Assembly: GCA_944381295.1 (NCBI GenBank)
Contig: CALWKP010000215.1
Coordinates: 1 to 14,774, forward strand
From: an uncultured Clostridia bacterium
GTDB lineage: Bacteria; Bacillota; Clostridia; Oscillospirales; Acutalibacteraceae
Length of the DNA: 14,774 nt
Reading direction: 5' to 3'
In this document: positions 1 to 5,874 of the stretch, piece after piece
Layout of the letters: the number at the start of each line of letters is the position of its first letter
Numbering within the stretch: the first letter of the stretch is position 1
Notes under the pieces: model-generated
Databases searched by the model: none
What the model was told of the DNA's origin: nothing
The model's input: the letters and a program-made list of their open reading frames with translations, nothing else
Translations under genes and position numbers: made by a program

Positions 1-176
1 TTGTAGAACTTCAGGTGGTAAAAACAGATCCCGGCTTTAAGGGTGATACCGCAACGAATGCAACCAAACCTGCAACTTTGGAGACCGGTGCGGAAATCAA
101 AGTCCCGCTGTTTATCGAAGAAGGAGAAATGATCCGAATCGATACCAGGACGGGCGAATATATGGAACGCGCATAA
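1..176 (+). CDS. efp: Elongation factor P, C-terminal part (5' end outside window)
   Basis: This is the last 57 codons of elongation factor P, read in the frame starting at base 3 and ending at TAA 174-176. EF-P binds the ribosome near the P-site tRNA and relieves stalling at consecutive prolines. The visible part is the C-terminal OB-fold domain, with the family-typical stretches VVKTDPGFKGDTATNATKPA, a V-P-L-F core strand, and the end EGEMIRIDTRTGEYMERA. The modified Lys/Arg loop of domain I lies upstream of the window and cannot be seen. The next gene starts 35 bases downstream on the same strand with no terminator between, so the two are probably co-transcribed. Recognition rests on the conserved C-terminal domain only, but it is distinctive. 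Confidence 0.93.
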   Translation, partial: VELQVVKTDPGFKGDTATNATKPATLETGAEIKVPLFIEEGEMIRIDTRTGEYMERA

Positions 177-211
177 TTTTGTTTAGGTGCGTGAAGAAAG
201 GGGATTTTACG

Positions 212-643
212 ATGACCAATACAGAACGAGTAGCCTATATTCGTGGTTTGGCAGAAGGCTTGGAGCTGGACGGCTCCAAAAAAGAAGTCAAAGTAATCAA
301 CGCGATTATTGAACTGCTTGATGATATGGCGTTGACTCTGTCGGATATGGAAGAAGAACTCAATGACGTAGCAGATCAGCTGGACGAAGTTGATGAGGAT
401 CTGGCAGCAGTAGAAGATGAGGTTTACGGCTGTGGATGCGATTGCGAAGAAGACGATGAAGATGAGGACGAGTGCTATTACGAAGTAACTTGCCCGAACT
501 GCAATGAAACAATCTGTCTTTCGGAAAGTATCATTGAAGATGGCCAGATGGAATGCCCGAACTGTGGAGAACTTCTGGAATTTGATCTTGATGAGGAAGA
601 GGAATGTGGCTGCGGTTGTGGTTGTGACCACGATCACGAATAA
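212..643 (+). CDS. CD1247-type acidic zinc-ribbon protein, 143 aa
   Basis: The start is ATG 212, with GAAAGGGG 196-203 as ribosome binding site; a TTG at 179 in the same frame has no ribosome binding site. Residues 1-30 (TERVAYIRGLAEGLELD, then KKEVKVINAI) match what I recall as the CD1247 N-terminal domain of Clostridia. Residues 30-70 are strongly acidic, heptad-like and probably a coiled coil. A Cys cluster (C74, C76, C78, C88) precedes a four-Cys zinc ribbon with C94-P-N-C97 and C115-P-N-C118. The tail carries C132, C134, C136, C138 and H140, H142, a second possible metal site. There is no signal peptide or membrane segment, so it is probably cytosolic. The molecular function is unknown. 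Position directly after efp suggests a link to translation, but that is inference. The unusual composition (Asp/Glu and Cys) is intrinsic and need not mean transfer. Confidence 0.85.
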   Translation: MTNTERVAYIRGLAEGLELDGSKKEVKVINAIIELLDDMALTLSDMEEELNDVADQLDEVDEDLAAVEDEVYGCGCDCEEDDEDEDECYYEVTCPNCNETICLSESIIEDGQMECPNCGELLEFDLDEEEECGCGCGCDHDHE

Positions 644-658
644 GTTCACAGAAAATGG

Positions 659-691
659 AAGCGGGAAAGCAGGAAAAGCTTTCCCGCTTTT
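659..691 (+). terminator. Intrinsic terminator after the efp-CD1247 pair
   Basis: The 10-base arm GCGGGAAAGC (661-670) pairs perfectly with GCTTTCCCGC (678-687), and A660/T688 extends it. The loop is 7 bases and the stem is followed by TTTTG. It lies 16 bases after the stop codon of the zinc-ribbon gene and just before the promoter of the ABC importer operon, so it separates two transcription units. Confidence 0.88.
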
Positions 692-703
692 GCATGGAAA
701 AGA

Positions 704-732
704 TTGACAATAAAATAACAAAATATTATAAT
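704..732 (+). promoter_or_regulatory. Sigma-A promoter of the ABC importer operon
   Basis: The -35 box TTGACA (704-709) and -10 box TATAAT (727-732) are both perfect consensus, separated by 17 bases. Transcription should start near 739. The box sequences are as strong as possible, which suggests that control comes from a repressor or from the leader rather than from weak polymerase binding. Confidence 0.9.
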
Positions 733-737
733 GAAGG

Positions 738-751
738 TTATCATTTGATAA
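738..751 (+). promoter_or_regulatory. Inverted repeat at the predicted start point, possible operator
   Basis: TTATCA (738-743) and TGATAA (746-751) form a perfect 6+6 inverted repeat around two T residues, exactly where transcription from the 704-732 promoter should begin. A repressor bound here would block initiation. It resembles half-sites of Fur/PerR-type boxes only loosely, so no regulator is assigned. Confidence 0.4.
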
Positions 752-759
752 AACAAAAA

Positions 760-783
760 GTCACAAACTATTTTGGATGTGAC
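760..783 (+). repeat. Inverted repeat GTCACA-N12-TGTGAC in the operon leader
   Basis: GTCACA (760-765) and TGTGAC (778-783) are exact reverse complements 12 bases apart, ending 9 bases before the ribosome binding site of the binding-protein gene. It could be a second operator or a leader RNA hairpin near the translation start. Six-base arms can occur by chance, so the functional claim is tentative. Confidence 0.35.
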
Positions 784-806
784 GCAATTAGAAAGAAGGA
801 AGTAAT

Positions 807-1883
807 TTGAAAGTATGGAAAAAATGGATGTCCGGCCTTTTGGCGGGTTTATTATTTATGGCTGCGGTAACCGGATGTTCCCAGACAGAAACACAAAGTA
901 GTCAGGATGCCCAGGAGAGCTCTTCTGTATCTCAGAACGAGGGAGAAAGCTCTGAGGTTTCTCAAAATGAGACTTCCGAATCTACAGAGAAGGTTTCCAT
1001 TAATATTGCTGCGCTAAAAGGACCAACGGGATTGGGAATGCTGAAATTGATGAGTGACAGCGATGCGGGAGAAACCCAAAATGATTACCATTTTGAACTG
1101 TTGAGTGATTCCAATGACATGGTGGGGAAAATTACAACAGGCGAAGCGGATATCGCGGCAGTACCGACAAATATGGCAGCATTACTCTATCAGAAAACGC
1201 AAGGTAAGGTCCAGTTGGCCGCTTTGAATACCTTAGGCGTATTGTATATCCTCACAAATGGAGAAACCGTGGAAAGTATCCAGGACTTAAAAGGGAAAAC
1301 AGTATACGCGACTGGTCAGGGAGCAGTTCCGGAATATGCTTTGGATTATATTCTGCAACAGAATGGTCTGGAAGTTGGAACGGATGTAACAGTAGAATAC
1401 AAAGCAGAACATGCAGAGTTGGCATCACTTCTGATTGCAGGAGATGCTTCTATTGCGATGCTTCCGGAGCCTTATGTCACACAGGTGCTTAGCAAAAACC
1501 CGGATATTTCCGTAGCACTTAACTTGACAGAAGAATGGGAAAAAGCAGCTGGTGCGGAAAGTGTACTCACAATGGGATGTATTGTCGTTCGCAAGGAGTT
1601 TGCAGAAGAACACAAAGATGCGTTAGATGCCTTTTTAAGCGAATATGAAGCATCGATTAGTTATACAAACAGTGACCCAGAGAATGCATCTACCCTTTCT
1701 GAGCAATATGATATTATGCCGGCAGCGGTGGCAGCCAAGGCTATTCCGAACTGTAACATTGTCTATATGGATGGCTCAGAGATGAAAGAAAAGGTATCAG
1801 CATTTTTTGATGTGCTCTTTCAAGCAAACCCCCAATCCATCGGAGGAGCGTTGCCGGATGATGCATTCTATTATCAGAAATAA
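807..1883 (+). CDS. ABC transporter substrate-binding lipoprotein (NMT1/SsuA-like), 358 aa
   Basis: The start is TTG 807: AAGAAGGA (793-800) lies 6 bases upstream and the reading begins with a full lipoprotein signal, K-rich n-region, hydrophobic core 10-21 and lipobox V-T-G-C with Cys24. Residues 25-60 are a Ser/Glu-rich linker containing two VSQNE copies that tethers the domain to the membrane. The rest has the periplasmic-binding fold of the nitrate/sulfonate/THI5-like class: a GPTGLGML-type first strand, a GEADIAAVPTN hinge region, a DLKGKTVYATGQGAVPEYAL second-lobe entry, and an AMLPEPYVTQVL segment. It would capture a small solute outside the cell and deliver it to the permease encoded downstream, whose frame overlaps it by 26 bases. 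The ligand cannot be told from the sequence; thiamine-precursor, sulfonate and nitrate-type ligands are all family options. Confidence 0.9.
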   Translation: MKVWKKWMSGLLAGLLFMAAVTGCSQTETQSSQDAQESSSVSQNEGESSEVSQNETSESTEKVSINIAALKGPTGLGMLKLMSDSDAGETQNDYHFELLSDSNDMVGKITTGEADIAAVPTNMAALLYQKTQGKVQLAALNTLGVLYILTNGETVESIQDLKGKTVYATGQGAVPEYALDYILQQNGLEVGTDVTVEYKAEHAELASLLIAGDASIAMLPEPYVTQVLSKNPDISVALNLTEEWEKAAGAESVLTMGCIVVRKEFAEEHKDALDAFLSEYEASISYTNSDPENASTLSEQYDIMPAAVAAKAIPNCNIVYMDGSEMKEKVSAFFDVLFQANPQSIGGALPDDAFYYQK

Positions 1884-2652
1884 AAACTTGATTGCAGCAG
1901 TTCGAAAAATCATTGCGGCTATTATTTGGCTTGGGGTGTGGCAGGTCATTTATCTGGCAGTTGGGCAGGAGATCCTGGTGGTATCTCCTGCCCGTGTTTT
2001 CCAAAGAATTCTGGAATTAGCCACACAAACAGAATTTTGGCTGGATACATTCAATTCTATGATACATGTACTGGAAGGTTTTGCAGCAGGGGTTGTGGTA
2101 GGGGCAATCCTTGCACCATTTACTGTTAAATATCGCTTTTTAAATGATTTGTTTCGTCCACTTTTAAATATCGTAAAAGCAACACCGGTGGCATCTTTTA
2201 TTATTTTGGTGTTGGTTTGGATTCCCTCTGCGTATGTTCCAGTATTTATCGCGTTTTTAATGGTCCTACCGGTGGTGTGGGGAAATATTGGGGAAGGAAT
2301 CCGGAAAATTGATCGGAATTTACTGGAAATGGCAGACTGTTATCGTTTTGGAAAATGGAAAACATTCCAACGGGTTACTTTACCGTCGGTAATGCCGTAC
2401 CTGGTAGCAGCGTGTACGACGTCGTTAGGGCTTGCATGGAAAGCGGGAATTGCAGCTGAAGTATTATCGCATGCCAAATATTCCATAGGCGGAGAGATTT
2501 ATGATGCAAAAATTTATCTGGAAACTCTGGATGTTTTTGCTTGGACTGCAGTAGTGATCCTATTGAGTGTTTTGCTGGAAAAATTAATGGTTTGCCTGGT
2601 GCGTGCGGCAGGCAAAAAATATAATGTGGAGGCCGAAGAAAAATGGGGATAG
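1858..2652 (+). CDS. ABC transporter permease, 264 aa
   Basis: The start is ATG 1858 (or the adjacent ATG 1861), preceded by GGAGGAG at 1842-1848; a longer in-frame reading from 1807 lies wholly inside the binding-protein gene and lacks a ribosome binding site. The protein has about six hydrophobic segments, among them residues 12-33, and the binding-protein-dependent permease signature (EAA loop) around residues 157-180, E-M-A-D-C-Y-R-F-G then V-T-L-P-S-V-M-P. That loop contacts the ATPase. Length fits the SsuC/TauC/ThiX-like family. The frame overlaps the end of the upstream gene by 26 bases and the ATPase start by 10 bases, so translation of all three is probably coupled. It forms the membrane channel of the importer. 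Confidence 0.92.
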   Translation: MMHSIIRNKNLIAAVRKIIAAIIWLGVWQVIYLAVGQEILVVSPARVFQRILELATQTEFWLDTFNSMIHVLEGFAAGVVVGAILAPFTVKYRFLNDLFRPLLNIVKATPVASFIILVLVWIPSAYVPVFIAFLMVLPVVWGNIGEGIRKIDRNLLEMADCYRFGKWKTFQRVTLPSVMPYLVAACTTSLGLAWKAGIAAEVLSHAKYSIGGEIYDAKIYLETLDVFAWTAVVILLSVLLEKLMVCLVRAAGKKYNVEAEEKWG

Positions 2653-3233
2653 AGGTTCGGAATGCATGGAAGCGGTTAGGAGGCCAGGCAATCTTTGAAG
2701 GATTGAACCTAAAATTTCCAGAGCAAGGGACCATATGTCTGTTTGGCGCATCCGGATGTGGAAAGTCTACATTACTGAATTGTATTGCAGGAATTATATC
2801 GCTGGATCAGGGAGAAATCATCGGAGTTTCGGGGAAAAAAATTGCCTACTTGTTTCAGGAGGATCGGCTTTTGCCTTGGGCAACAGCACAGGAAAATATT
2901 TCAATTGTCCTGCAAAATCGGGAAATGGAAGCGGAAAAATGGCTGGCATATGTAGGGCTTGCCGGAGAAGGAAACAAGTATCCTCGAGAACTTAGCGGTG
3001 GAATGCGCAGAAGAGTTGCTATTGCGCGTGCTTTGGCTTATGGAGGCGATATTCTACTATTGGATGAGCCTTTCCGTGGCTTGGATGAAGAAAATAAAAA
3101 TGTAGCCGCAAATCTGATTTGGAAAACAGAAACGGCGCCCTTAAAAATCCTGGTAACACATGATCGACATGAAGCAGAACAATTTGGGGATGAAATCTGG
3201 TTTTTGGAAGGACCGCCATTAAAAAAAGGGTGA
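2643..3233 (+). CDS. ABC transporter ATP-binding protein, 196 aa
   Basis: This is the energy-coupling subunit of the importer. All catalytic motifs are present: Walker A G35-A-S-G-C-G-K41-S-T, Q-loop F71-Q72 followed by EDRLLPW (typical of the SsuB/TauB/ThiZ group), signature L117-S-G-G-M, Walker B I137-L-L-L-D141-E142-P, D-loop near 146-148, and switch histidine H173. At 196 residues it is short for the group (usually around 240-260); the C-terminal end beyond the H-loop is only about 23 residues, but no motif is lost. ATG 2643 follows TGGAGG 2627-2632. No convincing terminator follows; only a weak 5-bp hairpin is seen at 3246-3259. Confidence 0.92.
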   Translation: MGIEVRNAWKRLGGQAIFEGLNLKFPEQGTICLFGASGCGKSTLLNCIAGIISLDQGEIIGVSGKKIAYLFQEDRLLPWATAQENISIVLQNREMEAEKWLAYVGLAGEGNKYPRELSGGMRRRVAIARALAYGGDILLLDEPFRGLDEENKNVAANLIWKTETAPLKILVTHDRHEAEQFGDEIWFLEGPPLKKG

Positions 3234-3319
3234 CCAAAGGAAAAATCTCTATTAAGAGAACTTTTGGGGAAGGTTTGTAAAAGAAAAAGGGATTGTGTAT
3301 TTATTTTTACGATGGTTTG

Positions 3320-3328
3320 TGCTATACT
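3320..3328 (+). promoter_or_regulatory. Extended -10 promoter upstream of the 4,6-dehydratase gene
   Basis: TGC followed by TATACT (3323-3328) is a good extended -10 element. At 17-base spacing the -35 region is AT-rich without a real match, which an extended -10 can tolerate. It would produce a leader of about 230 bases before the dehydratase start. A TTGACA at 3521-3526 lies closer to the gene but has no acceptable -10 at the right distance. Confidence 0.5.
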
Positions 3329-3563
3329 CAATAGGTTAACAGTCAGAGGTTTGAAAAAAGCCTTTCAGAGTGAATTTGGGAGAATTCCCCTTTTCTACAA
3401 AGGAAAATCCATGTTCAATAAGGGGAAGATATCACAAGAGGTAAGAAGAATGGCTGCAGATTTAGAGAAAGCCTGAAAGATATCGCTAATGTTGGGATAT
3501 TTTCTGATTGGATTCGGCTTTTGACAAACTAGTATCATCAAAGAACTATGGGAGTAGATGCCA
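3329..3563 (+). promoter_or_regulatory. Long leader region of the dehydratase gene with competing hairpins
   Basis: About 330 bases (3234-3563) separate the ABC operon from the dehydratase gene. The transcribed part shows a small hairpin GGGA/TCCC (3378-3388), a longer-range perfect 8-bp pairing TTCCCCTT (3385-3392) with AAGGGGAA (3420-3427), and an A/U-rich 8-bp hairpin (3477-3484 with 3496-3503, one G-U pair). The first two share bases 3385-3388 and exclude each other. The third is too weak to call a terminator. No known riboswitch class was recognised. Confidence 0.3.
3411..3476 (+). CDS. Possible 21-residue leader peptide
   Basis: A short frame runs from ATG 3411 to TGA 3474-3476, preceded at 6 bases by AAAGGA (3399-3404). 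It encodes a charged, soluble peptide beginning MFNKGKISQE and ending ADLEKA. It sits in the leader of the dehydratase gene, with its start region inside the loop of the long-range pairing described for that leader. It may be a regulatory leader peptide, a small protein, or chance. No run of a single regulatory amino acid is visible, so classical attenuation is not supported. Confidence 0.22.
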   Translation: MFNKGKISQEVRRMAADLEKA

Positions 3564-5516
3564 ATGAAAAATAGAAGGGTTAGCCTTTTATATTCTGTGC
3601 CGCAAATGCTGGTAGATATTGTTTGTATTTATTTCAGTTATTTTCTGGCGTTTGTGCTGCGTTTTGACGGCTTGGTATATAAGGCAGTATGGCAGGATGG
3701 TGTATTGTTATCAACACGTGGAGTTCCGCTTTATTACTGGGATTCTTATTTTGAATTGATGCCATGGTGTGTTATTGTCTGTATCCTGACCTTTATTGTG
3801 GCAAAGTTTTATAATACGATGTGGCAGTTTGCCAGTCTGGATGAGCTGCTTCAAATTTTCTTTGGTGTGACGGCAGCCAATATCTTGATGGTCCTGATGG
3901 GATATGCGTTAGGGAACCCGCGTTTTCCGAACGGCGTTTATGTTATGGGATATCTGTTGATGTTGTTCCTTTTGGGCGTATTCCGATTTAGTTTCCGGTT
4001 GATAAGACGTCAACGCCGGAAATATAAACTTTCCAGCAAGGATAAGGCGGAATTTAACCGAGTGATGGTAATTGGTGCCGGAGAAATGGGGTCCATGGTA
4101 ATCAAAGAAATGAAAACCGCCCCGGAAAGTAAAGGAATCCCGGTAGTTGCGATTGATGATGATAAAACAAAACGTGGAACACGAATTCACGGTGTAAGAG
4201 TGGTTGGTGGACGCGAAAGCATTCCCAAGATGGCACTGCGTTATAATGTGGACCAGATTGTATTGGCGATTCCATCAAGCAAGAAAAAAGACCAACAAGA
4301 TATTTTGAGCATTTGTGCGAAAACTGGATGCAGCCTGAAAACAGTTCCAGCGCTTTATGAAATCATTGAAAATGATACACAGAATATCTCTATCCGCGAT
4401 GTAGATATTGTTGATTTGTTGGGCCGTGATGAAATTCGTTTAAATGTAGAAGAAATCAGCGACTACCTAAAGGGAAAATCTGTGCTGGTGACAGGTGGTG
4501 GAGGTTCGATTGGGTCGGAACTTTGCCGACAGATCGCATTTTTTTCGCCGGCACGACTGGTTATTTTTGATATTTATGAAAATAATGCCTATGACCTTCA
4601 GAATGAATTGTTGCGACAGTTCCCGAATTTAAACCTGGAAGTGCTGATTGGTTCTGTCCGTGATAAAAAACGTCTGGAACGTCTGTTTGAAATCTGTAAG
4701 CCGGACGTAGTATTCCATGCAGCAGCCCACAAACATGTGCCGCTTATGGAATTAAGTCCCGGTGAAGCCGTGAAAAATAACGTTTTTGGGACTTTAAACG
4801 TTGCACAGGCAGCAGATAAGTACGGAACTAAGCGAATGGTGTTGATTTCTACGGATAAAGCGGTCAATCCGACAAATATAATGGGAGCGACCAAACGTAT
4901 CTGTGAATTGATTATCCAATATTATAGCCGCAGGAGCAAAACGGGATTTGTTGCCGTCCGTTTTGGCAATGTATTGGGCAGTAATGGTAGTGTGATTCCG
5001 CTGTTTAAACGCCAAATTGCCTCTGGAGGTCCCGTAACTGTCACACATCCTGATATTATCCGGTATTTCATGACGATTCCAGAAGCTGCGCGCTTGGTAA
5101 TTCAGGCTGGAGGAATGGCACGTGGTGGTGAAATTTTTGTACTGGATATGGGAGAACCAGTAAGGATTGTAGATCTTGCAAGGAATTTAATCCGACTTTC
5201 GGGTTTTGAACCGGACGAAGATATCAAAATTGTGTATACTGGTTTGCGTCCTGGAGAAAAGCTGTACGAAGAATTGCTTTTGGACAGTGAAGGCGGATGT
5301 GAAAAGACATCGCACGAATTGATCTATATCGGGAAGCCGATTGAATTTGATGAAGAAGCATTTCTGGATAATTTGGAAGAACTCCGTAAATATATGGGTA
5401 TAGACAATAAAAAGATGATGCAGGTCATTCATAAGTTGGTGCCGAATTATACAGGGCATGCAGAAAAGAGCGATTTGCTTGCAGAACCGTCGGAAAGCGG
5501 AAAAGGAATAGAATAA
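3564..5516 (+). CDS. Membrane-bound nucleotide-sugar 4,6-dehydratase (CapD/PglF/WbpM-like), 650 aa
   Basis: ATG 3564 is preferred because GGGAG 3550-3554 is 9 bases upstream; the in-frame ATG 3558 would leave only 3 bases. The N-terminal ~150 residues hold about four membrane helices. A first nucleotide-binding module follows, with V-I-G-A-G-E-M-G near 167-176, then the catalytic SDR domain with V-L-V-T-G-G-G-G-S-I-G from 307. The active-site segment has S429-T430-D431-K432 and M440-x3-K444, that is Met where classic SDRs have Tyr, as is typical of the WbpM/PglF subfamily. These enzymes convert UDP-GlcNAc (or a similar sugar nucleotide) to the 4-keto-6-deoxy sugar, the first step to bacillosamine-like or fucosamine-type sugars of surface glycans. 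No aminotransferase or acetyltransferase partner lies nearby. The exact substrate is inferred, not seen. Confidence 0.93.
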   Translation: MKNRRVSLLYSVPQMLVDIVCIYFSYFLAFVLRFDGLVYKAVWQDGVLLSTRGVPLYYWDSYFELMPWCVIVCILTFIVAKFYNTMWQFASLDELLQIFFGVTAANILMVLMGYALGNPRFPNGVYVMGYLLMLFLLGVFRFSFRLIRRQRRKYKLSSKDKAEFNRVMVIGAGEMGSMVIKEMKTAPESKGIPVVAIDDDKTKRGTRIHGVRVVGGRESIPKMALRYNVDQIVLAIPSSKKKDQQDILSICAKTGCSLKTVPALYEIIENDTQNISIRDVDIVDLLGRDEIRLNVEEISDYLKGKSVLVTGGGGSIGSELCRQIAFFSPARLVIFDIYENNAYDLQNELLRQFPNLNLEVLIGSVRDKKRLERLFEICKPDVVFHAAAHKHVPLMELSPGEAVKNNVFGTLNVAQAADKYGTKRMVLISTDKAVNPTNIMGATKRICELIIQYYSRRSKTGFVAVRFGNVLGSNGSVIPLFKRQIASGGPVTVTHPDIIRYFMTIPEAARLVIQAGGMARGGEIFVLDMGEPVRIVDLARNLIRLSGFEPDEDIKIVYTGLRPGEKLYEELLLDSEGGCEKTSHELIYIGKPIEFDEEAFLDNLEELRKYMGIDNKKMMQVIHKLVPNYTGHAEKSDLLAEPSESGKGIE

Positions 5517-5523
5517 AAGAAAC

Positions 5524-5561
5524 AACAGGACAATATCCTTCTGGAAGGATATTGTCCTGTT
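5524..5561. terminator. Perfect 17-bp hairpin, terminator after the dehydratase gene (possibly bidirectional)
   Basis: AACAGGACAATATCCTT (5524-5540) pairs without mismatch to 5545-5561 around the loop CTGG. It starts 8 bases after the dehydratase stop. On + the stem is followed by TGCTTAC, a poor U-tract. On - it is followed by GTTGTTTCTTTTATTC, which is richer in T. It may therefore act in both directions between the convergent genes. Confidence 0.8.
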
Positions 5562-5592
5562 TGCTTACGGGATGAATAGGGAAGATATAAAG

Positions 5593-5626
5593 TGTGGTTG
5601 CTCCCTTATTTTAGGGAGCAACCACA
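5593..5626. terminator. Second perfect hairpin (14 bp), likely terminator for the minus-strand small gene
   Basis: TGTGGTTGCTCCCT (5593-5606) pairs perfectly with 5613-5626 around a 6-base AT loop. It lies 44 bases past the stop of the 54-residue gene on the minus strand and is followed there by CTTTATATCTTC, a moderate U-rich tail. On + no T-run follows. Most likely it ends the minus-strand transcript from the phosphoglycosyl transferase-tcdA side. Confidence 0.65.
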
Positions 5627-5670
5627 GATTATAGGTCTTTATCAAATCTCTTCTGATAGATTTTTAGTTT

Positions 5671-5835
5671 TTATAAATCGTCGGCATCCTGTTCTGGAAC
5701 TTCTCCTTTTCTGGCTGTTCCAGTATAACTACCCAAAACATCCGAAGGAATCTCACCGTTGCTTTGTTTTCGTAATGCTTCAGCTGCATATCCTGCTTTT
5801 TGGTTTTTTACAGAATGTTTATCCTTTTTATTCAT
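5671..5835 (-). CDS. Small conserved-looking protein of unknown function, 54 aa
   Basis: A complete frame from ATG (5835-5833) to TAA (5673-5671) encodes a hydrophilic protein beginning MNKKDKHSVKNQKAGYAAEA, with a central segment SDVLGSYTGT and the end VPEQDADDL. The start is basic and the end acidic; there is no membrane segment or cysteine. The G-S-Y-T-G...P-x-Q-D-A-D-D-L layout resembles small uncharacterised Firmicute proteins I recall, but I cannot name a family. A GGGGTGA motif lies 4 bases before the ATG, inside the arm of a strong hairpin (5839-5873). It is the third minus-strand gene after the phosphoglycosyl transferase and tcdA, 39 bases beyond the tcdA stop, and is followed by a hairpin terminator. 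A 90-codon frame on the other strand covers the same bases but has no ribosome binding site. Confidence 0.7.
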   Translation of the reverse strand: MNKKDKHSVKNQKAGYAAEALRKQSNGEIPSDVLGSYTGTARKGEVPEQDADDL

Positions 5836-5838
5836 GCG

Positions 5839-5873
5839 ATCACCCCATTAGAAGTATCTCCTAATGGGGTGAT
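5839..5873. repeat. 13-bp perfect hairpin between tcdA and the small gene
   Basis: ATCACCCCATTAG (5839-5851) pairs exactly with CTAATGGGGTGAT (5861-5873), with a 9-base loop. On the minus strand it begins just past the tcdA stop and ends 3 bases before the ATG of the 54-residue gene, so its second arm contains the GGGGTGA ribosome binding site. No T-run follows on -, so it is not a good terminator there. On + it is followed by TTTATTC and could stop antisense transcription. Confidence 0.7.
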
Positions 5874-5874
5874 T

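Noticed and set aside
504..707. 67-codon plus-strand frame overlapping the end of the zinc-ribbon gene
   Set aside because: It is out of frame with a clear gene and runs through the terminator hairpin; no ribosome binding site.
11..721. 236-codon open frame on the minus strand
   Set aside because: It lies antisense to efp and the acidic zinc-ribbon gene; its Phe-rich translation is the mirror of GAA/GAT-rich codons, and it has no recognisable domain. It also crosses the terminator.
3246..3259. TCTCT/AGAGA hairpin after the ABC ATPase gene as a terminator
   Set aside because: The stem is only 5 bp with two G-C pairs, and the following T-run is short and interrupted, so I do not call it.
3264..3476. 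70-codon plus-strand frame upstream of the dehydratase gene
   Set aside because: Its start precedes the predicted promoter and has no good ribosome binding site; only the last 21 codons, from ATG 3411, have a plausible start.
3521..3549. TTGACA at 3521-3526 as a promoter for the dehydratase gene
   Set aside because: At the correct spacing the -10 would be AACTAT, a poor match, and the start point would fall on the ribosome binding site.
5592..5864. 90-codon plus-strand frame in the convergent gap
   Set aside because: It starts inside a 14-bp hairpin, has no ribosome binding site, and is antisense to the better-supported 54-residue minus-strand gene.
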